Source: Fodinibacter sp035633415 (GTDB taxonomy: Bacteria > Actinomycetota > Actinomycetes > Actinomycetales > Dermatophilaceae). From it: a stretch of DNA of 23,544 nucleotides. This document shows positions 14,024-21,497 of the stretch, piece by piece. The notes under the pieces are model-generated. The model was not told the origin of the DNA and ran no database searches. It was given only the letters and a program-made list of their open reading frames with translations. Made by a program: the position numbers and the translations under genes. Each line of letters begins with the position of its first letter. Within the stretch, counting starts at the first letter, position 1. Where the stretch lies: positions 1 to 23,544 of the forward strand of contig DASQEZ010000250.1 of NCBI GenBank assembly GCA_035633415.1. Reading direction: 5' to 3'.

Positions 14024-15033
14024 CCGAGCCCCGCCGGGCCCTGGTCACGGGCGTCACCGGCTACATCGGCTCGCGACTGCTTCCCCGCCTCCTCGAGGAG
14101 GGATGGCAGGTGCGTGCCCTGACCCGTGCGGAGGCCAAGGTGGCCGACCGGTGGTGGCGCGACCGGGTGGAGGTCGTCGAGGGTGACGCAGGCTCCCCGC
14201 AGACCCTGGCCGCCGCGCTCGAGGGTGTCGACGTCGCGTACTACTTCCTGCACTCGATGGATGGCGAGGGCGGCTTCGTCGAGCGCGACCGCGAGCTCGC
14301 GCGCACCTTCGGTGTCGCCGCGTCCGAGGCCGGGGTCGGGCGGATCGTCTACCTCTCCGGGCTGCACCCCGACTCCGGGCCGCTCAGCGACCACCTGGCC
14401 TCGCGGGTCGAGGTCGGCGACCTGCTGATGTCGAGCGGCGTGCCGACCGCGGTGCTCCAGGCGGCGATCATCCTCGGTTCGGGGTCGGCGTCGTTCGAGA
14501 TGCTGCGCCACCTCACCACCAGGCTGCCGGTGATGGTCACCCCGAAGTGGCTCGACAACCGGATCCAGCCGATCGCGGTGCGCGACGTCCTCTACTACCT
14601 GGTGCGCGCCGCCGACCTGCCGCCCGAGGTCAACCGCACCTTCGACATCGGCGGGCCCGAGGTGATCACCTACCGCGAGATGATCCAGCGGTTCGCGAAG
14701 GTCGCCGGGCTGATGTCGCGCCGGATCGTGACGGTGCCCGTGCTCACCCCCTACCTCGCCAGCCAGTGGGTCGGGTTCGTGACGCCGGTGCCCACGGGTG
14801 TCGCGAAGCCGCTGGTCGGCAGCCTGCTGCACGAGGTGGTCTGCGGCGAGCACGACCTCGACGACCTGGTCGGTGCCCCGCCCGGCGGGCCGCTGCCCTA
14901 CGACCGCGCGGTCGCCGACGCCATCGCGGGCGACGACGTGCACCCCCGCCCGGAGCCGGGCACCGTCGACCCCGCACACGTGACGAGTGCCGACCCCGCG
15001 TGGGCCGGCGGTCGCGGGAGTGGCGGGTCGTGA
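14020..15033 (+). CDS. NAD(P)H-binding protein, atypical SDR (epimerase-like)
   Basis: A 337-aa extended/atypical SDR. The nucleotide motif GVTGYIGS (11-18) follows a short beta strand, with RALTR after strand 2. Central features are VDVAYYFLHSMDGEGGF, IVYLSGLHPDSGPLSDHLASR and TAVLQAAIILGSGSASFEMLRHL, typical of NAD(P)-binding proteins of the NmrA/DUF2867-related group. The usual YxxxK catalytic pair is not evident, so it may be a reductase of unusual type or a redox sensor. Its GTG is coupled to the 27-aa mini-ORF. It is first of three main genes behind the CarH-type promoter (then CPBP protein, photolyase), so light-induced expression is expected. Substrate unknown. Confidence 0.85.
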   Translation: MTEPRRALVTGVTGYIGSRLLPRLLEEGWQVRALTRAEAKVADRWWRDRVEVVEGDAGSPQTLAAALEGVDVAYYFLHSMDGEGGFVERDRELARTFGVAASEAGVGRIVYLSGLHPDSGPLSDHLASRVEVGDLLMSSGVPTAVLQAAIILGSGSASFEMLRHLTTRLPVMVTPKWLDNRIQPIAVRDVLYYLVRAADLPPEVNRTFDIGGPEVITYREMIQRFAKVAGLMSRRIVTVPVLTPYLASQWVGFVTPVPTGVAKPLVGSLLHEVVCGEHDLDDLVGAPPGGPLPYDRAVADAIAGDDVHPRPEPGTVDPAHVTSADPAWAGGRGSGGS

Positions 15034-15046
15034 GCCGGGACCTGCG

Positions 15047-15769
15047 ATGAACCCGGTCACCGAGCTGCGCGCCTTCGTGCGTGCCACCCTGGTCGACCCG
15101 GTTCCGCGCGACCACACCGAGCCCGACTCGGCGTTCCACCGACGGCGGGTCGTCGCGGCCGTCACGCTGCTCGTGGGCGCGGTGATCCTCACCTGGGCGT
15201 TGCGCATCGAGCCCGGCGACCCGACGTTCTACCTCGCGACGTTCGCCCTGGCCGGAGTGTGGGCCGGCGGCGCCTTCCTGTCCGGCCCGCTCCACCTCGG
15301 CCACGCACACGCCCGCGATGGCGAGGAGCCGAGCCGGGCCGTCGTGCAGTCGCTGGCCCTGGGCGCCCTGCTGCTCGGGCTCTTCATGGTCGGTGCGGTC
15401 GTCGTCGCGCAGGTCCCGGTCCTGCGCGACCCGGTTCAGGAGCTGCTCGACCACGCCCGGGTGGGGTCGCTGGCGCTCGTCACGGTCATCACCATCGTCA
15501 ACGGCGTCGCCGAGGAGCTGTACTTCCGGGGTGCGCTGTATGCCGGGGTCGGTCGACGTCACGCGGTGGCCGTCACCACGGTGGTCTACACGCTGGTCAC
15601 GGCCACGTCGGGCATCCCGCTGCTCATCTTCGCCGCGGCACTGGTGGGGCTGGTCGTGGCGTTCCAGCGCCGGGTGACCGGCGGCATCCTCGGGCCCGTC
15701 ATCACCCACCTGACCTGGTCACTGGGGATGCTCTACCTGCTGCCCCCCGTCCTGGACCGGTTCTCGTGA
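15047..15769 (+). CDS. CPBP-family intramembrane protein (protease-like, second motif lacking His)
   Basis: A 240-aa membrane protein with about six to seven hydrophobic segments (36-52, 61-80, 101-121, 140-154, 173-188, 190-205, 216-236). The CPBP/Abi motif 1 is AEELYFRG with Glu156-Glu157 and Arg161; motif 3 is ITHLTWS with His221. Motif 2, normally FxxxH, reads VVYTLVTATSG with no histidine, so proteolytic activity is doubtful. Family members include the CAAX prenyl protease Rce1 and bacterial immunity proteins. ATG 15047 follows the upstream stop by 13 bp with GGGA as SD, and the photolyase starts 10 bp after its stop, so it belongs to the light-controlled operon. Role there is unknown. 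Confidence 0.85.
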   Translation: MNPVTELRAFVRATLVDPVPRDHTEPDSAFHRRRVVAAVTLLVGAVILTWALRIEPGDPTFYLATFALAGVWAGGAFLSGPLHLGHAHARDGEEPSRAVVQSLALGALLLGLFMVGAVVVAQVPVLRDPVQELLDHARVGSLALVTVITIVNGVAEELYFRGALYAGVGRRHAVAVTTVVYTLVTATSGIPLLIFAAALVGLVVAFQRRVTGGILGPVITHLTWSLGMLYLLPPVLDRFS

Positions 15770-15779
15770 GGGGCGTGCG

Positions 15780-17147
15780 ATGACGTCCGTGCTCTGGCTC
15801 CGCCGCGACCTGCGTCGCCGTGACCACCCCGCGCTGCTCGCCGCCCGCGACGCCGCCGGTGATGGTGACCTCGTGGTCGCGTTCGTCGTCGACCCGCGCC
15901 TGTGGAAGGGCGGTGGCGCGGCGCGACGCGCGTGGCTCGCCGCCACGCTCGAGGCCACGAACGAGGCATTCGACGGCGCGCTGACCCTGCTCCACGGCGA
16001 CCCCCGTCGCGTCGTCCCCGAGCTCGCCGCCCGGGTGGGCGCCTCCTCCGTGCACGTCTCGAGGGAGACCACACCCGCCGGCCGCCGCCGGGACGACACC
16101 GTGGCGGCGCGGTTGGGCGAGAACGGCATCGACTGGGTCGAGACCGGCACGCCCTATGCCGTCGGGCCCGGTCTCGTGGTCAGCGGCTCGGGTGAGCCGT
16201 ACAAGGTCTTCACGCCCTTCTCCAAGGCGTGGCGGGCGCACGGCTGGCCCGACCCGGCGCCCACCCCGCGAGAGCTGCCGCTGCGCCAGGCCCGCAACGA
16301 CGCCGACGCGACCGCCGCGGTCCGGGCCGCGCTGGCCGCCCCCCACCTGCCCGAGCTGCCCCCGGCGGGCGAGGAGGCCGCACTCCGGCGCTGGCACGCG
16401 TTCCGCGACGACGCCCTCACGGGGTACGGCGACGACCGCAACCGGCCCGACCTCGACGGCACGTCACGGCTCTCCCCGTACCTCAAGCTCGGAGTGCTGC
16501 ACCCGCGAACGTTGCTCGCCGACCTCGCGGGTGAGCCGGGCAAGGGCGCGCACACCTACGAGAGCGAGCTGGCCTGGCGGGAGTTCTACGCCGACGTGCT
16601 CTGGCACCAGCCGCGCACGGCGTGGCACGACCTGCGGCCGGAGATGTCGCGGATGCGCTACGACGAGCCCGAGGACGCCATCGAGGCCTGGCGCACCGGT
16701 CACACCGGCTACCCCGTCGTCGATGCCGGGATGCGCCAGCTGCTCGCGCAGGGCTGGATGCACAACCGGGTGCGGATGATCACCGCGAGCTTCCTCACCA
16801 AGGACCTGCACGCCTGGTGGCCGGTCGGGGCGCGGCACTTCCTCGAGCACCTCGTCGACGGCGACATCGCGTCGAACAACCACGGCTGGCAGTGGGTGGC
16901 CGGCACGGGCACCGACGCCTCGCCGTACTTCCGCGTGTTCAACCCCGTGACGCAGGGGCTGCGCTTCGACCCCGACGGAGCCTACGTGCGGCGATGGGTT
17001 CCCGAGCTGGCACACCTGCCCCGAGCGGCGGCGCACGAGCCGTGGGACGCCGCCGACGGCTACGAGCACGGATACCCCGAGCGGATCGTCGACCACGCGG
17101 CCGAGCGGGTCGAGGCGCTGGCGCGGCTCGCCGCCACCAAGGGCTGA
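15780..17147 (+). CDS. phrB: Deoxyribodipyrimidine photolyase (class I CPD photolyase)
   Basis: The 455-aa product has an N-terminal alpha/beta antenna domain (LWLRRDLRRRDHPALLAA, 5-22; up to about 125) and a C-terminal helical FAD domain. FAD and DNA contacts are visible in GTSRLSPYLKLG (227-238), ELAWREFY (263-270), MHNRVRMITASFLTKDL (327-343) and SNNHGWQWVAGTGTDASPYF (365-384). It repairs UV-made cyclobutane pyrimidine dimers using blue light; the tryptophans in GWQW belong to the electron path to FAD. Length and order match class I enzymes; a cryptochrome-like role cannot be excluded. It is last in the operon behind a B12-dependent light-sensing repressor, which fits light-induced repair. 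Confidence 0.95.
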   Translation: MTSVLWLRRDLRRRDHPALLAARDAAGDGDLVVAFVVDPRLWKGGGAARRAWLAATLEATNEAFDGALTLLHGDPRRVVPELAARVGASSVHVSRETTPAGRRRDDTVAARLGENGIDWVETGTPYAVGPGLVVSGSGEPYKVFTPFSKAWRAHGWPDPAPTPRELPLRQARNDADATAAVRAALAAPHLPELPPAGEEAALRRWHAFRDDALTGYGDDRNRPDLDGTSRLSPYLKLGVLHPRTLLADLAGEPGKGAHTYESELAWREFYADVLWHQPRTAWHDLRPEMSRMRYDEPEDAIEAWRTGHTGYPVVDAGMRQLLAQGWMHNRVRMITASFLTKDLHAWWPVGARHFLEHLVDGDIASNNHGWQWVAGTGTDASPYFRVFNPVTQGLRFDPDGAYVRRWVPELAHLPRAAAHEPWDAADGYEHGYPERIVDHAAERVEALARLAATKG

Positions 17148-17181
17148 CCTGCCATGCCGGCCCTGTCGAGGGTTTGACACT

Positions 17182-17226
17182 TTTCCACACGTCGGTTTGT
17201 GGAAATGCGATTCCGTTTCCTAGACT
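17182..17226 (+). promoter_or_regulatory. terC promoter with overlapping 24-bp dyad
   Basis: TTTCCACA (17182-17189) and TGTGGAAA (17198-17205) form a perfect inverted repeat with an 8-bp spacer. A likely promoter overlaps it: TTGTGG (17197-17202) and TAGACT (17221-17226), 18 bp apart, with start near 17233, just before the riboswitch. The dyad resembles a repressor operator; the binding protein is unknown. Confidence 0.55.
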
Positions 17227-17235
17227 TCGGGGTAC

Positions 17236-17368
17236 GAGGGGAGTACTTCCCAAAGCTCGCGCCGGTCAGTACGTCCGCCCCACGGCGGACCCGGTGCGGC
17301 GCCGAACGGCCTGAGGGCCGCACGGTGAAGGAGACCTCAAGACCGCAGTGCTGTCTTGAGGAGACCCC
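17236..17368 (+). ncRNA. yybP-ykoY Mn2+ riboswitch and expression platform of terC
   Basis: P1 is GAGG (17236-17239) with CCTC (17335-17338). The conserved GGGGAGTA is at 17238-17245, GGTCAGTACG at 17264-17273 and GGAGACC at 17330-17336, as in yybP-ykoY aptamers. GTCCGCC/GGCGGAC (17273-17290) and GTGCGG/CCGCAC (17294-17323) form internal hairpins. Downstream, CTCAAGAC (17336-17343) and GTCTTGAG (17353-17360) form a perfect 8-bp hairpin that shares three bases with P1 and covers part of the SD GAGGAG (17358-17363). Mn2+ binding would favour P1, open this hairpin and expose the SD: a translational ON switch. The family assignment is by motif and by the TerC gene downstream. Confidence 0.82.
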
Positions 17369-18433
17369 ATGTCCCCGCTGTCCATGCTCGCCGCCGCAGA
17401 CCCGGTCGCGGCCCAGCCGTCGGTCGGTACACCGACCCTGTGGGCGCTGACCATCGGTGCCATCGCCGTTCTCTTCGTCGTCGACTTCCTCATCACCAGG
17501 CGCCCCCACGAGGTCTCGATGAAGGAGGCCGTCGGGTGGTCCGCGTTCTACGTCGCCATCCCGCTCGCCTTCGGGGTGTGGATCTGGCAGCAGCACGGCG
17601 GAGACCGAGGCCTCGAGTACTACACCGGCTACCTCGTCGAGAAGTCGCTCTCGGTCGACAACCTCTTCGTGTTCCTCCTGCTCCTGACCGCCTTCGCCGT
17701 GCCTCGCGAGCTGCAACAGCGGGTGCTGCTCATCGGCGTCGCAGGCGCACTCGTGCTGCGCGGCATCTTCATCGCCCTCGGCGCCCAGCTCATCGCGTCG
17801 TTCTCATGGGCCTTCCTCCTCTTCGGAGCGGTGCTGCTCGTCACGGCCGTCAAGGTGCTGCGCGATGCCCTGTCGGCCAAGGACCACGCGATCGACATCG
17901 GCTCGCTCCGCACGGTGCGGGTGCTGCGTCGCTTCTGGCCGGTCACCGAGTCGTACGCCGGCACCCGGATGACGGTGCGCGAGGGCGGGCGCCGCGCGCT
18001 CACCCCGCTGGCCCTGGTCGTCGTGGCCATCCTCGGTACCGACGTCGTCTTCGCGATCGACTCCGTACCGGCGGTCTACGGCATCACCGGCGACCCGTAC
18101 CTCGTGTTCGCGACGAATGCCTTCGCGCTGCTCGGTCTGCGCGCCCTCTACTTCGTCGTCGAGGGGGCGCTCGGGTCCCTGCGCCACCTCGGCCACGGGC
18201 TGGCCGCGATCCTCGCCTTCATCGGCGTCAAGCTGGTGTTGCACTGGGCCCACGGCGTCTGGCCGGCCGTGCCGGAGGTGCCGACCCTGGCCTCGCTCGC
18301 CGTCATCGTCGGCATCCTGGCGCTCGCCACGACCACGAGCATCCTGGCCAACCGTCGCGACCGCCGCCGCGGCGTCGAGGAGCCCACGGTGGTGCCGGCC
18401 ACGGATCCCGAGCGGGAGCCGGCCAACCCCTGA
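17369..18433 (+). CDS. TerC-family membrane protein, probable Mn2+ exporter
   Basis: A 354-aa integral membrane protein with about nine hydrophobic segments (24-43, 55-73, 94-112, 117-137, 143-161, 211-230, 244-265, 274-292, 304-323). The two family motifs with acidic metal-binding residues are EKSLSVDN (91-98) and DVVFAIDSVPA (225-235). The family name comes from tellurite resistance, but members behind yybP-ykoY riboswitches export manganese, and that is the best reading here. ATG 17369 lies five bases after GAGGAG, which is partly held in a hairpin of the riboswitch platform. A charged cytoplasmic tail follows the last helix. The open frame of similar length one base out of phase is a shadow. 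Confidence 0.92.
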   Translation: MSPLSMLAAADPVAAQPSVGTPTLWALTIGAIAVLFVVDFLITRRPHEVSMKEAVGWSAFYVAIPLAFGVWIWQQHGGDRGLEYYTGYLVEKSLSVDNLFVFLLLLTAFAVPRELQQRVLLIGVAGALVLRGIFIALGAQLIASFSWAFLLFGAVLLVTAVKVLRDALSAKDHAIDIGSLRTVRVLRRFWPVTESYAGTRMTVREGGRRALTPLALVVVAILGTDVVFAIDSVPAVYGITGDPYLVFATNAFALLGLRALYFVVEGALGSLRHLGHGLAAILAFIGVKLVLHWAHGVWPAVPEVPTLASLAVIVGILALATTTSILANRRDRRRGVEEPTVVPATDPEREPANP

Positions 18434-18444
18434 CGGGCACGCAT

Positions 18445-18484
18445 GGCAGCCGACCGGTGGCCGACCAGCCGCCGGTCGGTTGCC
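18445..18484 (+). terminator. Strong hairpin after terC
   Basis: GGCAGCCGACCGG (18445-18457) pairs with CCGGTCGGTTGCC (18472-18484): 13 pairs including one G-U, with a 14-nt loop, starting 11 bases after the terC stop. There is no U-tract. It is the clearest terminator candidate of the window. Confidence 0.65.
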
Positions 18485-18537
18485 CGCGCGAAATCCGCAG
18501 GGCGACCCCCCGCTGGTGGGCGGGCACCCGGCATCCC

Positions 18538-18550
18538 TAGGTTGGAACCA
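18538..18550 (+). promoter_or_regulatory. -10 element of leaderless mutarotase mRNA
   Basis: TAGGTT (18538-18543) ends six bases before ATG 18550, placing the predicted first base on the start codon. There is no SD-like sequence between them. A -35 is not obvious. Confidence 0.45.
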
Positions 18551-19386
18551 TGACCGAAGCGCCGCCATCCCCGCGAATCCTCGAGAGCTCCGCCGGTCGG
18601 GCCGAGGTCCACGACCAGGGAGCCCAGGTGACCCGGTGGGCGCCGGCCGGCGCCGACCCGGTGCTCTACGTCAGCACCGACCTGCGGCTCGCCCCCGGGC
18701 GGTCGATCCGCGCGGGCGTGCCGGTGTGCTGGCCGTGGTTCGGGCCCGGCCGCGCCGCCGGGATGGAGCCGCTGCACGGGTTCGTGCGCACCTCCACGTG
18801 GCAGCTGGTCGAGGAGGACCGTGGTGATCACGAGGCGAGCGTCACCTACCGCATCACCTCGGACGAGGCGACCTCGCCGCACTGGCCGCACCGCTACGCC
18901 GCCGAGCTGCGCGCCACGTTCGGCCGCGCCCTGGAGGTGTCGCTGACCACGACGAACACGGGGGACCATCCCTTCGACTACGAGGAGGCACTGCACGCCT
19001 ACCTCGTCGTGGGCGACGTGCACGCGGCGCGAATCGAAGGACTGGCCGGAAAGTCGTTCTTCGACAAGGTGATCGGCACCGAACGGGTGCAACAGGGCGA
19101 TCTCGTCTTCGAGGGCGAGACCGACGCCGTCTTCCGCACGAGCGATCCGGTCACGCTGCACGACCCCGCTCTCGGGCGCCGGCTGGTCGTCACCACCGAG
19201 GGTGCTCGCAACATCGTGGTGTGGAACCCCTGGGCCGCCAAGGCCAAGGAGGTGCCGGACATCGGTGACGACGACTGGGAGCGCTTCGTGTGCATCGAGG
19301 GCGCCAACGCCTTCGAGAACGCCGTGGTGCTGGCCCCGGGCGAGTCGCACACCACTACGTATCGACTGGAGGTGCAACCGCTGTGA
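18550..19386 (+). CDS. D-hexose-6-phosphate mutarotase-like (aldose 1-epimerase superfamily)
   Basis: A 278-aa beta-sandwich protein of the YeaD/Ymr099c group of galactose-mutarotase-like enzymes. Markers are RSIRAGVPVCWPWFGPG (51-67), LHGFVRTSTW with His76, EEALHAYL with His149, and CIEGANAFENAV with Glu250; the two His and the Glu are the expected acid/base pair positions. Such enzymes interconvert alpha and beta anomers of hexoses or glucose-6-phosphate in the cytoplasm. The Arg residues of the phosphate site (Arg51, Arg80) fit a phosphorylated sugar. It overlaps the AGE-family isomerase gene (GTGA at 19383-19386), so the pair likely handles the same sugar. The mRNA appears leaderless. Confidence 0.9.
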   Translation: MTEAPPSPRILESSAGRAEVHDQGAQVTRWAPAGADPVLYVSTDLRLAPGRSIRAGVPVCWPWFGPGRAAGMEPLHGFVRTSTWQLVEEDRGDHEASVTYRITSDEATSPHWPHRYAAELRATFGRALEVSLTTTNTGDHPFDYEEALHAYLVVGDVHAARIEGLAGKSFFDKVIGTERVQQGDLVFEGETDAVFRTSDPVTLHDPALGRRLVVTTEGARNIVVWNPWAAKAKEVPDIGDDDWERFVCIEGANAFENAVVLAPGESHTTTYRLEVQPL

Positions 19387-20627
19387 GCGAGATGCGTTCT
19401 GCGGGTGTGGGATCGGAAGCCACGTCGAGCCCGGCCGCAGGGGAGGCGCCCCTGGCCGGGCAGCGGTCCTGGCTCGACGAGCCGGGCCACCGAGCGTGGC
19501 TGCACGGCGGGTTCACGGACGTCATCACCTTCGCGCTCGGGTCGATCCTGCCCACGGGCGGGTTCGCCTACCAGGCGGCTGACGGCTCGCCGATGCCGGA
19601 CCGCCGCCCGCAGCTGTTCCTCACCGCGCGGATGGCGTACACCGCGGCTCTCGGGGTGCGGCACGGGGTACCCGGCTCGGGTGAGCTGCTCGACCACGCG
19701 ATGAGCTCGCTCACCGGTCTGCACGTCGACACCGAGCACGGTGGCTGGCTCAGCGAGCCCGGCACGGTGACCCGCAAGATGACCTACGACCACGTGCACG
19801 TCGGGCTGGCCTCGGCGAGCGCCCTCACGGTCGGACACCCCGGTGCCGCCGCACTGCTGGACCAGGTCGTCGACGTCATCGACACCCGACTCTGGGACCC
19901 GCAGGCCGGGGCACTGCTCGAGTCCTTCGCGCCGGACTGGTCGGACTCGGAGGACTACCGCGGCGCCAACGCGAACATGCACGGGCTCGAGGCCTTCATC
20001 GCGATGGGCCACGCCACCGGGGATGCCGTCTGGCACGAGCGCGGCCTGGCCATCGCCGACCGTCTCATCAACGTCGCTGCGCGCGAGCGAGGCTGGCTGC
20101 TGCCGGAGCACTTCAGCGCCGACTGGCAGGTGCTGCCCGAGTACAACCGTGACGAGCCGCTGCACCCGTTCCGGCCCTACGGTGCGACGTTCGGCCACTC
20201 GCTGGAGTGGTCCCGGTTCCTGCTCCAGCTCGACAGCTCGCCGCTCGTCGAGTCGCCCTCGTGGCTCCTGGAGGCGGCTGACGGCCTCACCCGGCGGGCG
20301 CTCGACGGTGGGTGGGCGGTCGACGGCCGCCCGGGGCTGGTCTACACCGTTGACTGGGACGGGGCCCCCGTCGCGGACGTGCGCCTGCACTGGCCGGTGT
20401 GCGAGGGCATCCAGACCACGGCGGTGCTCCTGCGCCGCACCGGTGACCCGCACTGGGAGCACTGGTACCGCCGGCTCTGGGACCACGCGGCCCGCTGGTT
20501 CATCGACGAGCGCGGCACCTGGCGCAACGAGCTCGACGACGACATGCGCGAGGGCGGCAGGGTCTGGCCCGGCCGCCCCGACGTGTACCACTGCGGTGGA
20601 GCCCTCACGGTGCCCCTCGACATCTGA
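19383..20627 (+). CDS. AGE-family sugar isomerase/epimerase (mannose isomerase/YihS-like)
   Basis: The 414-aa product has the (alpha/alpha)6-barrel pattern of N-acyl-glucosamine 2-epimerase relatives. Conserved points are KMTYDHVHVGLASASAL (132-148), ANANMHGLEAF (196-206, His200), PYGATFGHSLEWSRFLL (265-281, His272) and LHWPVCEGIQT (335-345, His336, Glu341). These match aldose-ketose isomerases of the group (E. coli YihS, bacterial mannose isomerases) better than the GlcNAc epimerases. The reaction is likely mannose or another hexose to fructose-type ketose; the substrate is not fixed by sequence. GTG 19383 is supported by GGAGG (19368-19372) and overlaps the mutarotase stop, so the genes are coupled. 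Confidence 0.88.
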   Translation: MSEMRSAGVGSEATSSPAAGEAPLAGQRSWLDEPGHRAWLHGGFTDVITFALGSILPTGGFAYQAADGSPMPDRRPQLFLTARMAYTAALGVRHGVPGSGELLDHAMSSLTGLHVDTEHGGWLSEPGTVTRKMTYDHVHVGLASASALTVGHPGAAALLDQVVDVIDTRLWDPQAGALLESFAPDWSDSEDYRGANANMHGLEAFIAMGHATGDAVWHERGLAIADRLINVAARERGWLLPEHFSADWQVLPEYNRDEPLHPFRPYGATFGHSLEWSRFLLQLDSSPLVESPSWLLEAADGLTRRALDGGWAVDGRPGLVYTVDWDGAPVADVRLHWPVCEGIQTTAVLLRRTGDPHWEHWYRRLWDHAARWFIDERGTWRNELDDDMREGGRVWPGRPDVYHCGGALTVPLDI

Positions 20628-20641
20628 CGCTCGGCGAGCGT
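20627..20641 (+). terminator. Small hairpin at the end of the isomerase gene
   Basis: ACGCTC (20627-20632) and GAGCGT (20636-20641) form a 6-bp stem with loop GGC, starting at the last base of the stop codon. It is a candidate terminator for the sugar operon; there is no U-tract. Confidence 0.4.
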
Positions 20642-20738
20642 GACCCGGATCTCCACACCGTGACCTTTCGGCACCACGAGGGGGAGCGGGAGGATCGGAG
20701 GGAGAGCGGGTCGGTGCCCGCGAGGAGATGAGACCCAG

Positions 20739-21482
20739 ATGTCCGGTCGCCCCGACGCCATGTCGATGCCGACGTCCGGCCCGGTCGATCGGACCGAGCC
20801 GACCCAGCACCCCGCGCCCCGGCGCGACCGCCGTGCCGGTCCGGCCTGGACGGCCCTGACCGTCGTCGAGGTGGTGCTCGCCGTCCTGGCCGTGCTGTTC
20901 GACCTGCTCCTGCCCGCACTGGTGCTCGTCGCCATGGCGGGGCTGTCCCTACTCGTGCGCCGGGAGGGGCCGAGCACCCTGGGGTTCCACCGGCTGACCC
21001 ACCCCGCCCGCCAGCTCGGGCAGGTCGCGGCGATCACGCTCGGCTGGACCACCATGGTGTTCCTGCTCGTCATGCCGGTCACCGAGCACCTGACCGGCTC
21101 GACACAGGACACCAGCGAGTTCGCCGAGCTCGAAGGTGACTTCCCGCGCCTGCTCCTCTTCATCGCGCTCAGCTGGACCCTTGCCGCCCTGGTCGAGGAG
21201 CTCGCCTTCCGCGGCTACCTCCTGACCCGGTTCACCGACCTGATCGGCACCTCCGTCGCCGCCCGCGCGTTCTCCGTGGCCACCATCGCCCTCCTCTTCG
21301 CACTGATCCACGGTGAGCAGGGCGTCACCGGCATGGTGCTCGTCTTCGTGGATGCCGTGTTCTACGGCGTCCTTCGCTATGCCTACGGGTCGCTCTGGGC
21401 GCCCGTGGTGGCGCACGGGCTGAGCAACACGGTCGGGATGGTCGCGTTCTTCCTCTTCGGGCCCTTCTCCGCCCTCTGGTGA
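20739..21482 (+). CDS. CPBP-family intramembrane metalloprotease
   Basis: A 247-aa membrane protein with a 36-residue polar N-terminus and about six to seven hydrophobic segments. All three CPBP motifs are intact: VEELAFRG (Glu153-Glu154, Arg158), FALIH (Phe187, His191) and HGLSN (His226, Asn230), so it is probably an active Rce1-type intramembrane endopeptidase. This contrasts with the CPBP protein at 15047, which lacks the second-motif histidine. GAGGAG (20722-20727) lies 11 bases before ATG 20739; ATG 20760 is an alternative. Its stop is inside a hairpin shared with the converging transglutaminase-like gene. Substrate unknown. Confidence 0.88.
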   Translation: MSGRPDAMSMPTSGPVDRTEPTQHPAPRRDRRAGPAWTALTVVEVVLAVLAVLFDLLLPALVLVAMAGLSLLVRREGPSTLGFHRLTHPARQLGQVAAITLGWTTMVFLLVMPVTEHLTGSTQDTSEFAELEGDFPRLLLFIALSWTLAALVEELAFRGYLLTRFTDLIGTSVAARAFSVATIALLFALIHGEQGVTGMVLVFVDAVFYGVLRYAYGSLWAPVVAHGLSNTVGMVAFFLFGPFSALW

Positions 21483-21497
21483 GCCGGCCCCGGCTCA
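21480..21497. terminator. Bidirectional hairpin containing both convergent stop codons
   Basis: TGAGCCG (21480-21486) and CGGCTCA (21491-21497) form a perfect 7-bp stem with loop GCCC. TGA of the plus-strand CPBP gene is the start of the left arm and the TGA of the minus-strand gene is the end of the right arm. It should fold on either transcript. Confidence 0.6.

Noticed and set aside
17173..17180. TTTGACAC after the photolyase as another CarH half-site or a -35 for terC
   Set aside because: It is a single copy without 11-bp neighbours, and no -10 lies at a suitable distance. The -35 nearer TAGACT fits better.
17356..18540. 394-codon plus-strand frame overlapping terC
   Set aside because: Arg/Pro/His-rich shadow in another phase of terC; terC has clear membrane segments, family motifs and the riboswitch-linked SD.
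20628..20738. Minus-strand peptide-like stretch (ILPLPLVVPKGHGVEIRV) between the isomerase and CPBP genes
   Set aside because: It has no start or SD and is short; likely chance or an old remnant without supporting evidence.
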